From: Bacteroidales bacterium
Lineage (GTDB): Bacteria > Bacteroidota > Bacteroidia > Bacteroidales > UBA7960
DNA length: 64,000 bases
NCBI GenBank assembly: GCA_007118495.1
Contig: SKRM01000050.1
Coordinates: 1 to 64,000, forward strand
Reading direction: 5' to 3'
Shown: one piece after another, positions 48,513-57,399 of the stretch
Numbering within the stretch: position 1 is the stretch's first letter
Layout: the number at the start of each line of letters is the position of its first letter
Made by a program: the position numbers and the translations under genes
The notes under the pieces: generated by a model
Seen by the model: the letters and a program-made list of their open reading frames with translations, nothing else
Databases searched by the model: none
What the model was told of the DNA's origin: nothing

Positions 48513-49486
48513 TTATTGTTCAGCCGGTCAGTCCAAATCCATACATCAACCTGGCACTTGAAGAGTATTTACTGCACAATCTTGACGATGATTTGGTAAT
48601 GCTTTGGCAGAGCGAGCCTGCTGTTGTGATAGGTAAACACCAGAATGCAATGGCCGAAGTTAATTATCGCTATGTTACCAAAAACAAGATTGCTGTGGTA
48701 CGCAGATTGTCGGGAGGAGGAACAGTTTTTCACGGGCCGGGTAACCTGAATTTTACTTTTATCATGCGTGGAATCCAGGGAAAATTAATCGACTTCAAAA
48801 AATATACCCAACCTGTAATTGATTTTCTCAACAAAATAGGCGTTCCTGCAAGCTTTGAAGGGAAAAATGATTTGAGGGTAAATGGATTAAAGATTTCGGG
48901 CAATGCAGAACATATATACAAAAACAGGGTGTTGCATCACGGCACTTTGTTATATGATGCTGATCTGGATGTATTAGGTGAGGCCATCAGGGTGGTTCCC
49001 GGCAAATATGTTCATAAAGGGGTTCAGTCAGTCCGCAGCCAGGTAGCCAATATAGTCAGTTTTCTTCATGAACCATTTTCATATGATGTTTTTTGTGCCG
49101 GGCTGAGAACATACCTGATGGAATATTTCGATATCAGCCAAAGCTGGGAGCCAACGGCTCAGGTTATGAAAAAGGTAGAGCAACTGGCAAAAGATAAATA
49201 CCTTACCTGGAACTGGAATTTTGGCTATTCGCCTGACTATACGTTCAACGGAAGAGCTCTGGTTTCAGGCCAGATGACAATCCTGATATTCGGGGTAAGC
49301 AAAGGGCATATTGCTTCAGTTGAATTTGATCCGGAATTGTTACCGTCGGAATGGCAAAATTTGGAAGATCACCTGAATGGCATCAGGCATTGCCATGAAG
49401 ATATACTGGACGTATTGAAATTGTCGGGCATAGTGAACTCCCGATATAGAAAAATTCCTTCCGGTCTTATGCCTTTGTTTTTTTAG
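48509..49486 (+). CDS. lplA: Lipoate-protein ligase A
   Basis: 325 residues. Attaches lipoate, through lipoyl-AMP, to E2 or GcvH lipoyl domains. The LplA catalytic domain has RRLSGGGTVFHGPGNLNFTF near residues 66-85, GKHQNAMAEVN, KNDLRVNGLKISGNAE with the conserved Lys, and the smaller C-terminal domain from about residue 245. Translation is coupled to the 26-residue-repeat protein. The 3' end overlaps the convergent RNase Z gene by 20 bases. Confidence 0.94.
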   Translation: MIIVQPVSPNPYINLALEEYLLHNLDDDLVMLWQSEPAVVIGKHQNAMAEVNYRYVTKNKIAVVRRLSGGGTVFHGPGNLNFTFIMRGIQGKLIDFKKYTQPVIDFLNKIGVPASFEGKNDLRVNGLKISGNAEHIYKNRVLHHGTLLYDADLDVLGEAIRVVPGKYVHKGVQSVRSQVANIVSFLHEPFSYDVFCAGLRTYLMEYFDISQSWEPTAQVMKKVEQLAKDKYLTWNWNFGYSPDYTFNGRALVSGQMTILIFGVSKGHIASVEFDPELLPSEWQNLEDHLNGIRHCHEDILDVLKLSGIVNSRYRKIPSGLMPLFF

Positions 49487-50291
49487 GTGCATGATCTCTA
49501 ACCGCAATGGTTTCACCCTCGAGGGCAAGCAAAGTATCAGTGAAAAATTGCCTGGCTTCGTCAAGGTAGGCATCTGTTTCTTTATACCTTGCTGAATAGT
49601 GCCCCAACAGCAGTCTGCCTGCCAGGGCTTTTTTGGCCAGTAAGGCTGCCTCAACCGTGGTGGAGTGGTATTTCTCCCTGGCCAGCACGGCGTCGTCATG
49701 CATAAAGGTAGCTTCGTGATAGAGCAGGTCAACACCACGAATCTGGCTGAGGAAACTTTCAGTGTAAGCCGTGTCTGATCCTATGCCATAACTCCTGGGT
49801 CCGGCTTTTCCTTCATGGGGATGGCCTGGTTTTTCTTTCAGGATGAAACCGAAAGTCGGTATCCTGTGTTCCATGGCCATGGTTTCTGCGGTGAGCCATT
49901 TATCTTCGTAAAGAGGTTGTCCACCCTCAAATATTTCATGGAATACCAATTTGTATGATGGGATCAGATCAGCGGTCTCGATCTGTATACGGATAATCTC
50001 TTCAAGCCCTGCTGGTGCATAAATGTGTAAATCATTTTGCCGTCCAAGCAAATGATAGGTGAACAAAAGCCCGGGAAGCCCCAGGTAGTGGTCGCCATGC
50101 AGATGGCTAATGAATATATGATCAATCTTTGAAAAGGGTTGTTTGAATCTTCTGAGCTGCATTTGGCAACCCTCGGCACAGTCAATAAGAAATAGCTTGT
50201 TGTGGTGACGAACAAGCTGACTGCTGGTATGCCTTTCAGAAGTGGGCATAGCAGCCGACGATCCCAATATGGTTGTCTGGAAAAGTACCAT
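49467..50291 (-). CDS. rnz: Ribonuclease Z-like MBL enzyme with an internal deletion
   Basis: 274 residues against about 305 in family members. Processes tRNA 3' trailers in the family. Zinc motif SHLHGDH (H63, H65, D67, H68), H142 in EHRIP, D173 in GSDT, HEATF, and H231 in GHYSARY are all present, so the metal site is intact. The span between FGFI (residue ~150) and SDT is only about 20 residues; in related Bacteroidota enzymes, from memory, this linker is roughly 35 residues longer and carries a G-x-x-x-x-P-x-G-type element. It is the last gene of the M23-dxr-rseP cluster, 7 bases after rseP, and converges on lplA with a 20-base overlap. Confidence 0.88.
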   Translation of the reverse strand: MVLFQTTILGSSAAMPTSERHTSSQLVRHHNKLFLIDCAEGCQMQLRRFKQPFSKIDHIFISHLHGDHYLGLPGLLFTYHLLGRQNDLHIYAPAGLEEIIRIQIETADLIPSYKLVFHEIFEGGQPLYEDKWLTAETMAMEHRIPTFGFILKEKPGHPHEGKAGPRSYGIGSDTAYTESFLSQIRGVDLLYHEATFMHDDAVLAREKYHSTTVEAALLAKKALAGRLLLGHYSARYKETDAYLDEARQFFTDTLLALEGETIAVRDHAPKKTKA

Positions 50292-50298
50292 TTCTGAT

Positions 50299-51621
50299 TT
50301 ACCTGAACAACCTTAAAATATCATTCAGGTTCACAAGTAATATAAGAGCCAATAAAAGAAACATCCCCACCATCTGGGCGTATTCCATAAATTTTTCCGG
50401 TGGTTTTCTGCCCACAATGATTTCATAAAAAAGGAACATGACATGTCCTCCATCAAGGGCAGGTATGGGTAAAATGTTCATCACAGCCAATATGATTGAC
50501 AAAAATGCGGTCATGGTCCAAAAATGCATCCAATCCCAGGTAGGTGAAAAAACGCCACCGATTGTAATAAACCCACCAAGACTTTCCCGGGCATTCACTT
50601 CTGGTTTGAACAAAAGCCCCAGATCACGGAAATAATTCCTGGTGGTTGAGTAGGCTTTACTGATTCCTGCCGGAATGGCACTCAGTAAGCCATATTCACG
50701 TACTTCGGTGCTGAGTATTTCAAAGGGGTCTTTCCGGTAGGCCCCAACCATTGCCTGCCCGGGAATACTTATATCCAAATCAAAGGTCTCTCCGTTTCTT
50801 TCGATAGTAATAGAGGTTTGCTGGCCTGCGTAATCACCTATGGTACGGGCAAACTCAATAAATGACCAGGTGTCTTCTCCCCCAATTCCCTTGATGTGGT
50901 CACCAACCTGAACCCCAGCTTCTCTGGCAGCTGACTCTGGTAAAAATCCGTCTACAATGAATGGAAACCGGATAGATACAAAATCCATCCCACGGGCAGC
51001 GATCAGCTTTCCGAAAAAATCTTCAGGAACCTGTAGTTGTTTGAGATCACTGTTTCTCCTGACAGTAACTTCATACACATCGCCCCGGGCAAAATTGTGC
51101 AGCATTGACATCCAGTCGTCGGGTTTTTCTCCGTTGATCGCCACAATATGGTCACCGGTTTCAAGTCCAATTTCTTTTCCAAGCGACTCAGCGACAATGC
51201 CGTATCTTAGGTTTTCAACGGGCAGATATTCATCGCCCATTGAAAAGAGCATTACAATATATATGAGGGCAGCCAGCACCACATTAAAAAACACCCCTCC
51301 AACCATGACGATCAAACGTTGCCAGGCAGGCTTTGAACGAAACTCATAGGGTTTCGGAGGTTGTTTCATTTGTTCCTTGTCCATTGATTCGTCAATCATG
51401 CCGGCAATTTTTACATAGCCACCAAGTGGAAGCCATCCCATGCCATATTCTGTATCTCCCCGTTTGATTTTAAACAATGAAAACCAGGGGTTAAAGAATA
51501 GATAGAACTTTTCTACCTTGATTTTAAACAGACGGGCAAATAAAAAATGACCCAATTCATGTATGACTACCAGGATTGACAGACTGAGGAAGAACTGCAG
51601 TGCTTTAATGAGAATATCCAT
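50299..51621 (-). CDS. rseP: Site-2 protease RseP (M50 family)
   Basis: 440 residues. Intramembrane zinc protease cleaving anti-sigma factors or signal-peptide remnants. Active-site HELGH at 21-25 in the first helix and NILPIPALDGGH in the third. Two PDZ domains lie between (about 120-200 and 210-295), as in RseP. Four transmembrane segments are visible. Position between dxr and RNase Z on the minus strand fits the common dxr-rseP order. Confidence 0.95.
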   Translation of the reverse strand: MDILIKALQFFLSLSILVVIHELGHFLFARLFKIKVEKFYLFFNPWFSLFKIKRGDTEYGMGWLPLGGYVKIAGMIDESMDKEQMKQPPKPYEFRSKPAWQRLIVMVGGVFFNVVLAALIYIVMLFSMGDEYLPVENLRYGIVAESLGKEIGLETGDHIVAINGEKPDDWMSMLHNFARGDVYEVTVRRNSDLKQLQVPEDFFGKLIAARGMDFVSIRFPFIVDGFLPESAAREAGVQVGDHIKGIGGEDTWSFIEFARTIGDYAGQQTSITIERNGETFDLDISIPGQAMVGAYRKDPFEILSTEVREYGLLSAIPAGISKAYSTTRNYFRDLGLLFKPEVNARESLGGFITIGGVFSPTWDWMHFWTMTAFLSIILAVMNILPIPALDGGHVMFLFYEIIVGRKPPEKFMEYAQMVGMFLLLALILLVNLNDILRLFR

Positions 51622-51650
51622 TGTTATGTATTGATAATTTAGCTGAATGA

Positions 51651-52838
51651 TTAACGGTTAACTGGCTTAATTGTTTTCAACAGATCAATTGCCAGCTCTC
51701 TTGTTTCTTGATCTGTTCTGATGATTTGTTCCAACCCGGGCTCATCAAGGTGAGGAATATCTGTCATGCATCTGCCAATAATATCAGGAATGTCCAGAAA
51801 CCTGGCCTTACCCGATAAGAATGCCTGAACCACCACTTCGTTAGCTGCGTTCATGATGCAAGGCATATTGCCACCCATATTCAGGGCTGTATAGGCGAGC
51901 TGAAGACATGGGAAAGCCTCCATATCAACCTGCTCAAAGCTCAGGCTTGGATAATCAGTAAAACTGAACCTTTGAAAGTCAGATTTGATGCGTCCCGGCC
52001 AGGCCAGTGCAAACTGAATGGGTAATTTCATGTCTGGAAGACCCATTTGGGCTTTCATGCTTCCATCTTCAAATTGCACAATAGAGTGGACCACCGACTG
52101 GGGGTGTATAATCACGTCAATACGCGATGCCGGAACATCAAACAACCACCTGGCCTCAATTACCTCAAGCCCTTTGTTCATCATGGAGGCTGAATCAATG
52201 CTAATTTTGTTGCCCATATTCCAGTTTGGGTGATTGAGGGCCTGCTCTCTGGTAACATATTGCATTTGTTCACGGGTCATGCCCCTGAATGGACCTCCGC
52301 TGGCGGTAAGGTATATTTTTTCAATGGGATTATCTTCTTCTCCCATCAGGCACTGATAAATGGCCGAGTGTTCAGAGTCAACCGGAAGCAAATTGACCTC
52401 TCTCTCACGGGCCAGTTTTGTAATCAATTGGCCAGCCACAACCAACGTTTCTTTATTGGCAAGCGCAATATGTTTTCCGCTTTTGATGGCATTTAAAGTG
52501 GGCCTGAGTCCTGAAATCCCTACCAGGGCTGATAGCACCATATCTGCACCTGGCATACCTGCTGCTTCTTCCAGAGCTTGAACTCCGGACAAAACCTTCG
52601 TCTTTGTACCCTTCAGGGCCTCCTTTACCTGGGCTTCATGTAGTTCATTTGCTATTACAACCAGTGCTGGTTTATAATAGAGGGCTTGCCTGATAAGCAA
52701 ACTGGCATTGTTTTGCGCACTGAGCATCTCTATTGCAAACAGGTTGGGGTTACCATCAATAACTTCAAGAGCTTGACGGCCTACCGAGCCGGTTGAACCC
52801 AGTATGGCGATTTTTTTCAGGGGCTTTTTCAGGCTCAT
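51651..52838 (-). CDS. dxr: 1-deoxy-D-xylulose 5-phosphate reductoisomerase
   Basis: 395 residues. Second step of the MEP isoprenoid pathway, converting DXP to MEP with NADPH. GSTGSVGRQALEVI (14-27) binds NADPH; the metal and substrate sites are PVDSEHSAIYQ, TASGGPF and the KISIDSASMMNKGLE block. Length and motifs normal. Its ATG overlaps the stop of the upstream M23 peptidase by 4 bases (ATGA). Confidence 0.96.
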   Translation of the reverse strand: MSLKKPLKKIAILGSTGSVGRQALEVIDGNPNLFAIEMLSAQNNASLLIRQALYYKPALVVIANELHEAQVKEALKGTKTKVLSGVQALEEAAGMPGADMVLSALVGISGLRPTLNAIKSGKHIALANKETLVVAGQLITKLAREREVNLLPVDSEHSAIYQCLMGEEDNPIEKIYLTASGGPFRGMTREQMQYVTREQALNHPNWNMGNKISIDSASMMNKGLEVIEARWLFDVPASRIDVIIHPQSVVHSIVQFEDGSMKAQMGLPDMKLPIQFALAWPGRIKSDFQRFSFTDYPSLSFEQVDMEAFPCLQLAYTALNMGGNMPCIMNAANEVVVQAFLSGKARFLDIPDIIGRCMTDIPHLDEPGLEQIIRTDQETRELAIDLLKTIKPVNR

Positions 52839-53713
52839 TGAAAAACAATATAATCAAGTGGATTAACAGGACTTCCGTTGAACCAAAGCTCAAAATGCAG
52901 GTGGGTACCCGTTGAATACATGCCAGTGTCTCCAATAATTGCGATGGCCTCACCAGCTTCAACAAAGCTACCCTGCTCTTTTAGGAGTGCACTGTTATGC
53001 TTATAGACTGAAACCATATTGTTGCTATGTTGCAGGGCAATGGTATAACCCGTTTCCATTGTCCAGGATGCAAACACCACCGTGCCATCAAGCGTGGCTT
53101 TGATAGCTTCATTCATTCCCGCAACAATATCCACACCAAAATGCCCCTCGGCGGGATTGAAATAATTGGTAACCATTCCGTTTAATGGAGAGAAAAAGGT
53201 GAAAAAAACCGGGTGTTGCACAAACTGAACTTCAGGAGCAAGCCAGATACTGGTTTCAGCGCTTAAGCCTTGTTCCATTTCAACCCTAAGGAGGGAGTCT
53301 TCTCTTGACCTTGGAAAATTTTCAGCTGAGAATTCTGACAAATCCGCAAGGCTATCGGGAATTTCATCTACCAGATCTCTGCCTTCGACAATATTTCTAA
53401 TATTTAATATATAAAGATCTTTCTGACGCAGGTCTCTTTCAAGTGAATCTGTCCGCAATGATAATTCTCTGAGAACCTCCCTTGTGTTAAAGTCGGCATA
53501 ACCAGGTATATACTCTCTAAGCGGGGTAAATGCAATAAGGTATATGGTCCCGACAATGAGCAATATGGTAGCTGTTCCTGCAAAAATAAACACATTGAAG
53601 CGTGTGAGCTTGAATCGCAGTTTCTCCTCCATGGTGTAATCATTGAGGATTACCAGGCGGTATTTATGATGGAGTTTTTTCAGAAATCCTCCATTTTTCT
53701 TGTCAGCTTCCAT
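52835..53713 (-). CDS. M23-family metallopeptidase
   Basis: 292 residues from ATG 53713 (MEADKKNGGFLKKLHHKYR). The frame opens at TTG 53746, but a TAATTTTG promoter box overlaps that codon, so the ATG is preferred. One transmembrane helix (about residues 43-60), a coiled-coil-like stretch (about 75-115), and a C-terminal LytM domain with zinc ligands in HFGVDIVAG and HLHFELW. The family cuts peptidoglycan cross-bridges or acts as a non-catalytic amidase activator; the H-x3-D and H-x-H ligands here suggest a working zinc site. First gene of a cluster with dxr, rseP and RNase Z. Confidence 0.9.
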   Translation of the reverse strand: MEADKKNGGFLKKLHHKYRLVILNDYTMEEKLRFKLTRFNVFIFAGTATILLIVGTIYLIAFTPLREYIPGYADFNTREVLRELSLRTDSLERDLRQKDLYILNIRNIVEGRDLVDEIPDSLADLSEFSAENFPRSREDSLLRVEMEQGLSAETSIWLAPEVQFVQHPVFFTFFSPLNGMVTNYFNPAEGHFGVDIVAGMNEAIKATLDGTVVFASWTMETGYTIALQHSNNMVSVYKHNSALLKEQGSFVEAGEAIAIIGDTGMYSTGTHLHFELWFNGSPVNPLDYIVFQ

Positions 53714-53743
53714 GCTTTGTGCCCACTTTTTTATGCTATTCCG

Positions 53744-53751
53744 CAAAATTA
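53744..53751 (-). promoter_or_regulatory. -7 box TAATTTTG for the M23-dxr-rseP-rnz cluster
   Basis: CAAAATTA on + reads TAATTTTG on the minus strand. It overlaps the TTG at 53746, and the predicted start near 53737 leaves a ~24-base leader before ATG 53713. This decides the start of the M23 gene. Confidence 0.45.
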
Positions 53752-53804
53752 ATCATTTTGACGGTGACAGCGCCCAATGAATAATATTTTTAGAAAATGG
53801 GAGT

Positions 53805-53812
53805 TATATTTG
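53805..53812 (+). promoter_or_regulatory. -7 box TATATTTG for the sprE/porW-like gene
   Basis: TATATTTG fits TAnnTTTG; the predicted start near 53819 leaves a ~14-base leader before ATG 53833. No clear TTTG at -33. Confidence 0.45.
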
Positions 53813-53832
53813 TGGAATAATAAGGCTAATGC

Positions 53833-56475
53833 ATGCTTAAACCAATAAATTCTGCAGGGAGGCCATTTCTCTTTCTGTTGGTGTTATTTTCTGTGTCGTT
53901 GCAATGGGGCTGTTCAACACAAAAGAATTCTTTTGTAAACAGAACCTACCATACCGTCAACGCAAAATATAATGGGTATTTCAATGCGCGTGAAAACTAC
54001 CAGCAGGGTATCAGGCGGTTAGATGAAAGCCATGTGGACAACTTTGATCAGATTCTTTCTGTTTTCCGGTATGCTTCTGAACAGGATCGCCGCGGTATAA
54101 ATAACCAGATGGAAGTGGCCTATGAAAAAGCCAGCCTGGTGATCAGAAGGCACTCCATGAATATCAGGGGTGTTGAGTATAACAAATGGATTGATGAATC
54201 ATTTTTCCTTATAGGTAAAACCCAATATTTCAGACAGGAATACACGCTGGCCATTCTTACTTTCGAATATATCATCAGACAATACGACACCCAAAGAAGT
54301 CATGACTCCAAAGTATGGATAGCCAAAAGCTACCATCAACAGGGGCGTTATGACCGGGCCGCAACCATGCTTGATCTGCTTGAAAGGCATGATCGTGAAG
54401 GTCTGCTTGCCAGTGAAACTGTGGCTCTTTTCCGTAAAACCTATGCCGATCATCATATCCGTCAAGGCAATTATGCACAAGCTGCAGTGCAATTGGAAAA
54501 AGCGCTGAACCACATCGATCAAAAGCAGGAAAGATCGAGACTCACATTTATCCTGGCACAGCTATATCAGCACTCCGGTCAGTTTGCCCTGGCTCAGCAG
54601 ACCTATGAAAGGGTACTCAGGCAGCGTCCTGATTTTAACCTTACATTTCAGGCCCGCATCGGAATGGCCATGGCGTATGACCCTTCAGTTGGAGGAAGCG
54701 CAGCCATCCGTTCACAGCTAGTGAATATGCTTGAAACTGACAGAAACAGACCATTCTTTGATCAGATATATTATGCCCTTGCACAGTTGGCCCTCCGCCG
54801 TGGCGATGAGGCTGAAGCTGTCAATATGCTGGAACGATCTGTTGAGGTAAGCAGAGACAATAACATCCAGAAAGGTCTTTCATTTCTTCGCCTGGGAGAG
54901 ATCTATTTTAGTCATCCCGATTACCTTAAGGCAAGCACCTACTATGATAGTGCAGCCACTTTTTTGCCCCAGGGATATGAAGATATACATGAAGTAATGG
55001 CTCTTCAGTCTGTTTTGTCTGATATTGCCCGCCAGGCGCGCATCATTGAAAGAGAAGACTCATTGCAGCGACTTGCTGGTATGCCCAGAAATCAGCAATT
55101 GGCAGTTATTGATGGGATTATTGCCGAATTAAGGGCAGACCAGGAGCTTGCCAGGCAACAAGATCGTGAACGTGATCAGGCCATGAGAGATGCTGCCCAG
55201 ATGGCCAGGCAAACAAGAGGTATGACTGATCAGGAGAGAGGGTGGTATTTTTATAACCCTACGGCAATTAGCCAGGGGAAAAATGAATTTCTTGGCCGGT
55301 TTGGTGACAGGCCCCTTGAAGATATGTGGAGAATCAGCAACCGACGAGCCATTGCGTCAGGTTTTGATGATTTGCAATGGGATGACATGGAGGATGAAGA
55401 AATCGAACCATCGGGCGATGTTCTTAACAGAGAAACGTATTTACGCAATATTCCCAATACTCCCGAGCAGATTATGACTTCAAATGAACGCATGGCAAGG
55501 GCATATTATCAAATGGGTCTGATATTCAGAGACAGGCTTGGCGACAAGCAGAATGCAATTGAGAGCCTTGAATCATTGGTCATGCGTTTTCCGGGTTCAG
55601 ATCCTGAACTCAGGGCTTATTACTATTTGTATTATCTGCACCGTGACAGCGGGAACAATAATGCCGCCCAGAATATTCGCAGCAGCTTGTTGTCAAGGTA
55701 TCCTGATAGCGAATACGCCAAGATCATAGGCGATCCGTCTTATGTTGAACGATTGCGTGCCCGTGAAAATTTGGGCGCACGTTTGTACGAAGAGAGTTAT
55801 CATGCGTTTTTTGCCCGACGGTTTGATGTCATTGAAAGGAATGTGGGCGCACTGGATACCCTGGATGTATCGCATGAACTTGAGGCCCAATTTATGTATC
55901 TCTATGCACTTGCTCTGGGACAAACCGATGACAATGTGCTGTTTCGTGATAAATTGCAACATATTGTAAAATCATACGAAGGAACCCCGATACATGATCC
56001 GGCTACCCTATTGCTGGCTTCGCTTGATACCGCTACCCCAGGTTCTTTTACACCCGGTGAGGCCGAAAGACAAAGGTCTGAAGATAAAATAATTCCTGAC
56101 TTTTCGCCCTTTACATATACGCCTGAAACTGCCCATTTCTTTATGGTGGTTGTCAGAACACGAGATCTTGATCCTTCGGGGATTAGCCAGCGCGTTTCTA
56201 CTTTTAATGCAGAGCACTTTTCAGAATCAGAACTGGCTGTAAGCAATGTGTTTTTCAAAGACGATCTTCACCTGATTACTGTGACAAATTTCTCCAACAA
56301 AGCAAGGGCTATGGATTATTACAGAGAAATAGTCAAATCAGAGAATCTTGGCACGGGTCAAAGGGGTATGCCAGGTATATTTGTGATATCGGTTGACAAT
56401 TATCCCGTTTTTTATCAAGAAAAAGAACTTGATTTGTACAGCAGGTTTTTTGACTATCATTACCTCGATAAGTAA
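53833..56475 (+). CDS. T9SS/gliding lipoprotein of the SprE/PorW type (TPR)
   Basis: 880 residues. Lipobox W-G-C27 after a hydrophobic signal, followed by STQKNSFVNRTYHTVNAKYNGYFNARENY, the hallmark opening of SprE/PorW. Many TPR-like units run from about 90 to 400, then an E/D/R-rich linker (about 415-520), further TPRs, and a repeated beta domain at the C-terminus. PorW links the T9SS inner-membrane motor to outer-membrane parts. With the M14 peptidase carrying a T9SS signal in the same window, a working T9SS is likely. No other por/spr/gld genes are seen here. Symbol left blank because sprE and porW naming differs by lineage. Confidence 0.9.
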   Translation: MLKPINSAGRPFLFLLVLFSVSLQWGCSTQKNSFVNRTYHTVNAKYNGYFNARENYQQGIRRLDESHVDNFDQILSVFRYASEQDRRGINNQMEVAYEKASLVIRRHSMNIRGVEYNKWIDESFFLIGKTQYFRQEYTLAILTFEYIIRQYDTQRSHDSKVWIAKSYHQQGRYDRAATMLDLLERHDREGLLASETVALFRKTYADHHIRQGNYAQAAVQLEKALNHIDQKQERSRLTFILAQLYQHSGQFALAQQTYERVLRQRPDFNLTFQARIGMAMAYDPSVGGSAAIRSQLVNMLETDRNRPFFDQIYYALAQLALRRGDEAEAVNMLERSVEVSRDNNIQKGLSFLRLGEIYFSHPDYLKASTYYDSAATFLPQGYEDIHEVMALQSVLSDIARQARIIEREDSLQRLAGMPRNQQLAVIDGIIAELRADQELARQQDRERDQAMRDAAQMARQTRGMTDQERGWYFYNPTAISQGKNEFLGRFGDRPLEDMWRISNRRAIASGFDDLQWDDMEDEEIEPSGDVLNRETYLRNIPNTPEQIMTSNERMARAYYQMGLIFRDRLGDKQNAIESLESLVMRFPGSDPELRAYYYLYYLHRDSGNNNAAQNIRSSLLSRYPDSEYAKIIGDPSYVERLRARENLGARLYEESYHAFFARRFDVIERNVGALDTLDVSHELEAQFMYLYALALGQTDDNVLFRDKLQHIVKSYEGTPIHDPATLLLASLDTATPGSFTPGEAERQRSEDKIIPDFSPFTYTPETAHFFMVVVRTRDLDPSGISQRVSTFNAEHFSESELAVSNVFFKDDLHLITVTNFSNKARAMDYYREIVKSENLGTGQRGMPGIFVISVDNYPVFYQEKELDLYSRFFDYHYLDK

Positions 56476-56480
56476 AACCT

Positions 56481-56511
56481 TTTGAGGGCAATCATTTTTA
56501 TTTTACATTTG
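56481..56511 (+). promoter_or_regulatory. Promoter of the bactofilin-atp operon
   Basis: TTTG at 56481-56484, 19-base spacer, TACATTTG at 56504-56511. Both elements and the spacing match the Bacteroidota primary-sigma consensus, the best promoter in the window. Predicted start near 56518; first ATG at 56546. Confidence 0.7.
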
Positions 56512-56545
56512 CCTTTCCAGTCAATAAGAACAACCATATAGTTGA

Positions 56546-56956
56546 ATGTTTAACACAAAGAAAAATAAACAAAAGATGGCCAAACAACAAGAACCTGACC
56601 ATACCGCCATAAACCTGGTGGGTGCGGGCACAACCATCAAGGGAGAGATTATATCAAAAGGTGATATAAGAATAGATGGAAAAATCATTGGACAGGTACG
56701 TTCAGAGGGAAAAATTGTCATAGGGAATACAGGTGTTATCGAAGGTGACGTTTTTTGTAAAAATGCTGATTTTTCAGGAAGTGTCAAGGGCAAGGCTGAA
56801 GTAAATGAATTACTTGTTCTTCAAGCATCTTCTATCTTTTTGGGGGATATCATAACAAATAAACTTTCCATTGAGCCAGGAGCCAGATTCTCTGGTACCT
56901 GCAGCATGGATAAAGATTCGGGCTCTAAAGTTTCTGTCGACGGGAAAAACTCCTGA
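56546..56956 (+). CDS. Bactofilin family cytoskeletal protein
   Basis: 136 residues. The central ~90 residues are a right-handed beta-helix rich in G, I and V (GTTIKGEIISKGDIRIDGKI, IVIGNTGVIEGDV), flanked by basic/polar tails, which is the bactofilin (DUF583) layout. Bactofilins polymerise without nucleotide and mark positions for cell-wall or appendage machinery. ATG 56546 gives MFNTKKNKQKM; ATG 56576 (MAKQQEPD) is also possible. It is first in the transcript leading to the F-ATPase genes. Confidence 0.9.
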   Translation: MFNTKKNKQKMAKQQEPDHTAINLVGAGTTIKGEIISKGDIRIDGKIIGQVRSEGKIVIGNTGVIEGDVFCKNADFSGSVKGKAEVNELLVLQASSIFLGDIITNKLSIEPGARFSGTCSMDKDSGSKVSVDGKNS

Positions 56957-56976
56957 CAAGAATAAAGAGGCATGTC

Positions 56977-57360
56977 ATGGCATTAAATTTCAAGGTTTTT
57001 TTTCGGCAACTCACCAGATTTACGCTGGTGGTTGTTTTGGTATACACAGTCATAATGCTGTTCTTGCCCTCTGCCTATATCTCAGACGTTTTCTGGGCTT
57101 TTATCCCATTTTTCTATCTGGTCGTGCTTTTATCAAAATACGCCCTCAACTTGCTGACTCGCAATAAAAAAAGTGATTTTACAAGTCAATTTATAAGCAT
57201 CACGGTTATCCGCTTTTTGGTTTATGTTGGTGTATTGCTCACTTACGCCCTGCTCAGACCTGAAGATGCCATTGTTTTTGTAATTACTTTTTTTGTGATT
57301 TATTTTATCTACACCATGTTTGAAGTTGCTTTCCTTTACCGTGAGTTGAGTAATAAGTGA
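56977..57360 (+). CDS. Small four-helix membrane protein before atpB (AtpI-like by position)
   Basis: 127 residues with four hydrophobic helices (about 14-33, 39-58, 70-90, 96-118) and short basic loops (RNKKSDF). Sequence similarity to AtpI is not obvious; the call rests on topology and on its place directly before atpB in an atp operon. AtpI-type proteins assist c-ring assembly. It lies 20 bases after bactofilin and 39 before atpB. Confidence 0.7.
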   Translation: MALNFKVFFRQLTRFTLVVVLVYTVIMLFLPSAYISDVFWAFIPFFYLVVLLSKYALNLLTRNKKSDFTSQFISITVIRFLVYVGVLLTYALLRPEDAIVFVITFFVIYFIYTMFEVAFLYRELSNK

Positions 57361-57399
57361 CTTTTGATCGTGGTTTTTTGAATCTAAAGCTTTGAGGCC

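Noticed and set aside
53714-53746. TTG start for the M23 peptidase
   Set aside because: A TAATTTTG promoter box overlaps the TTG; ATG 53713 is better.
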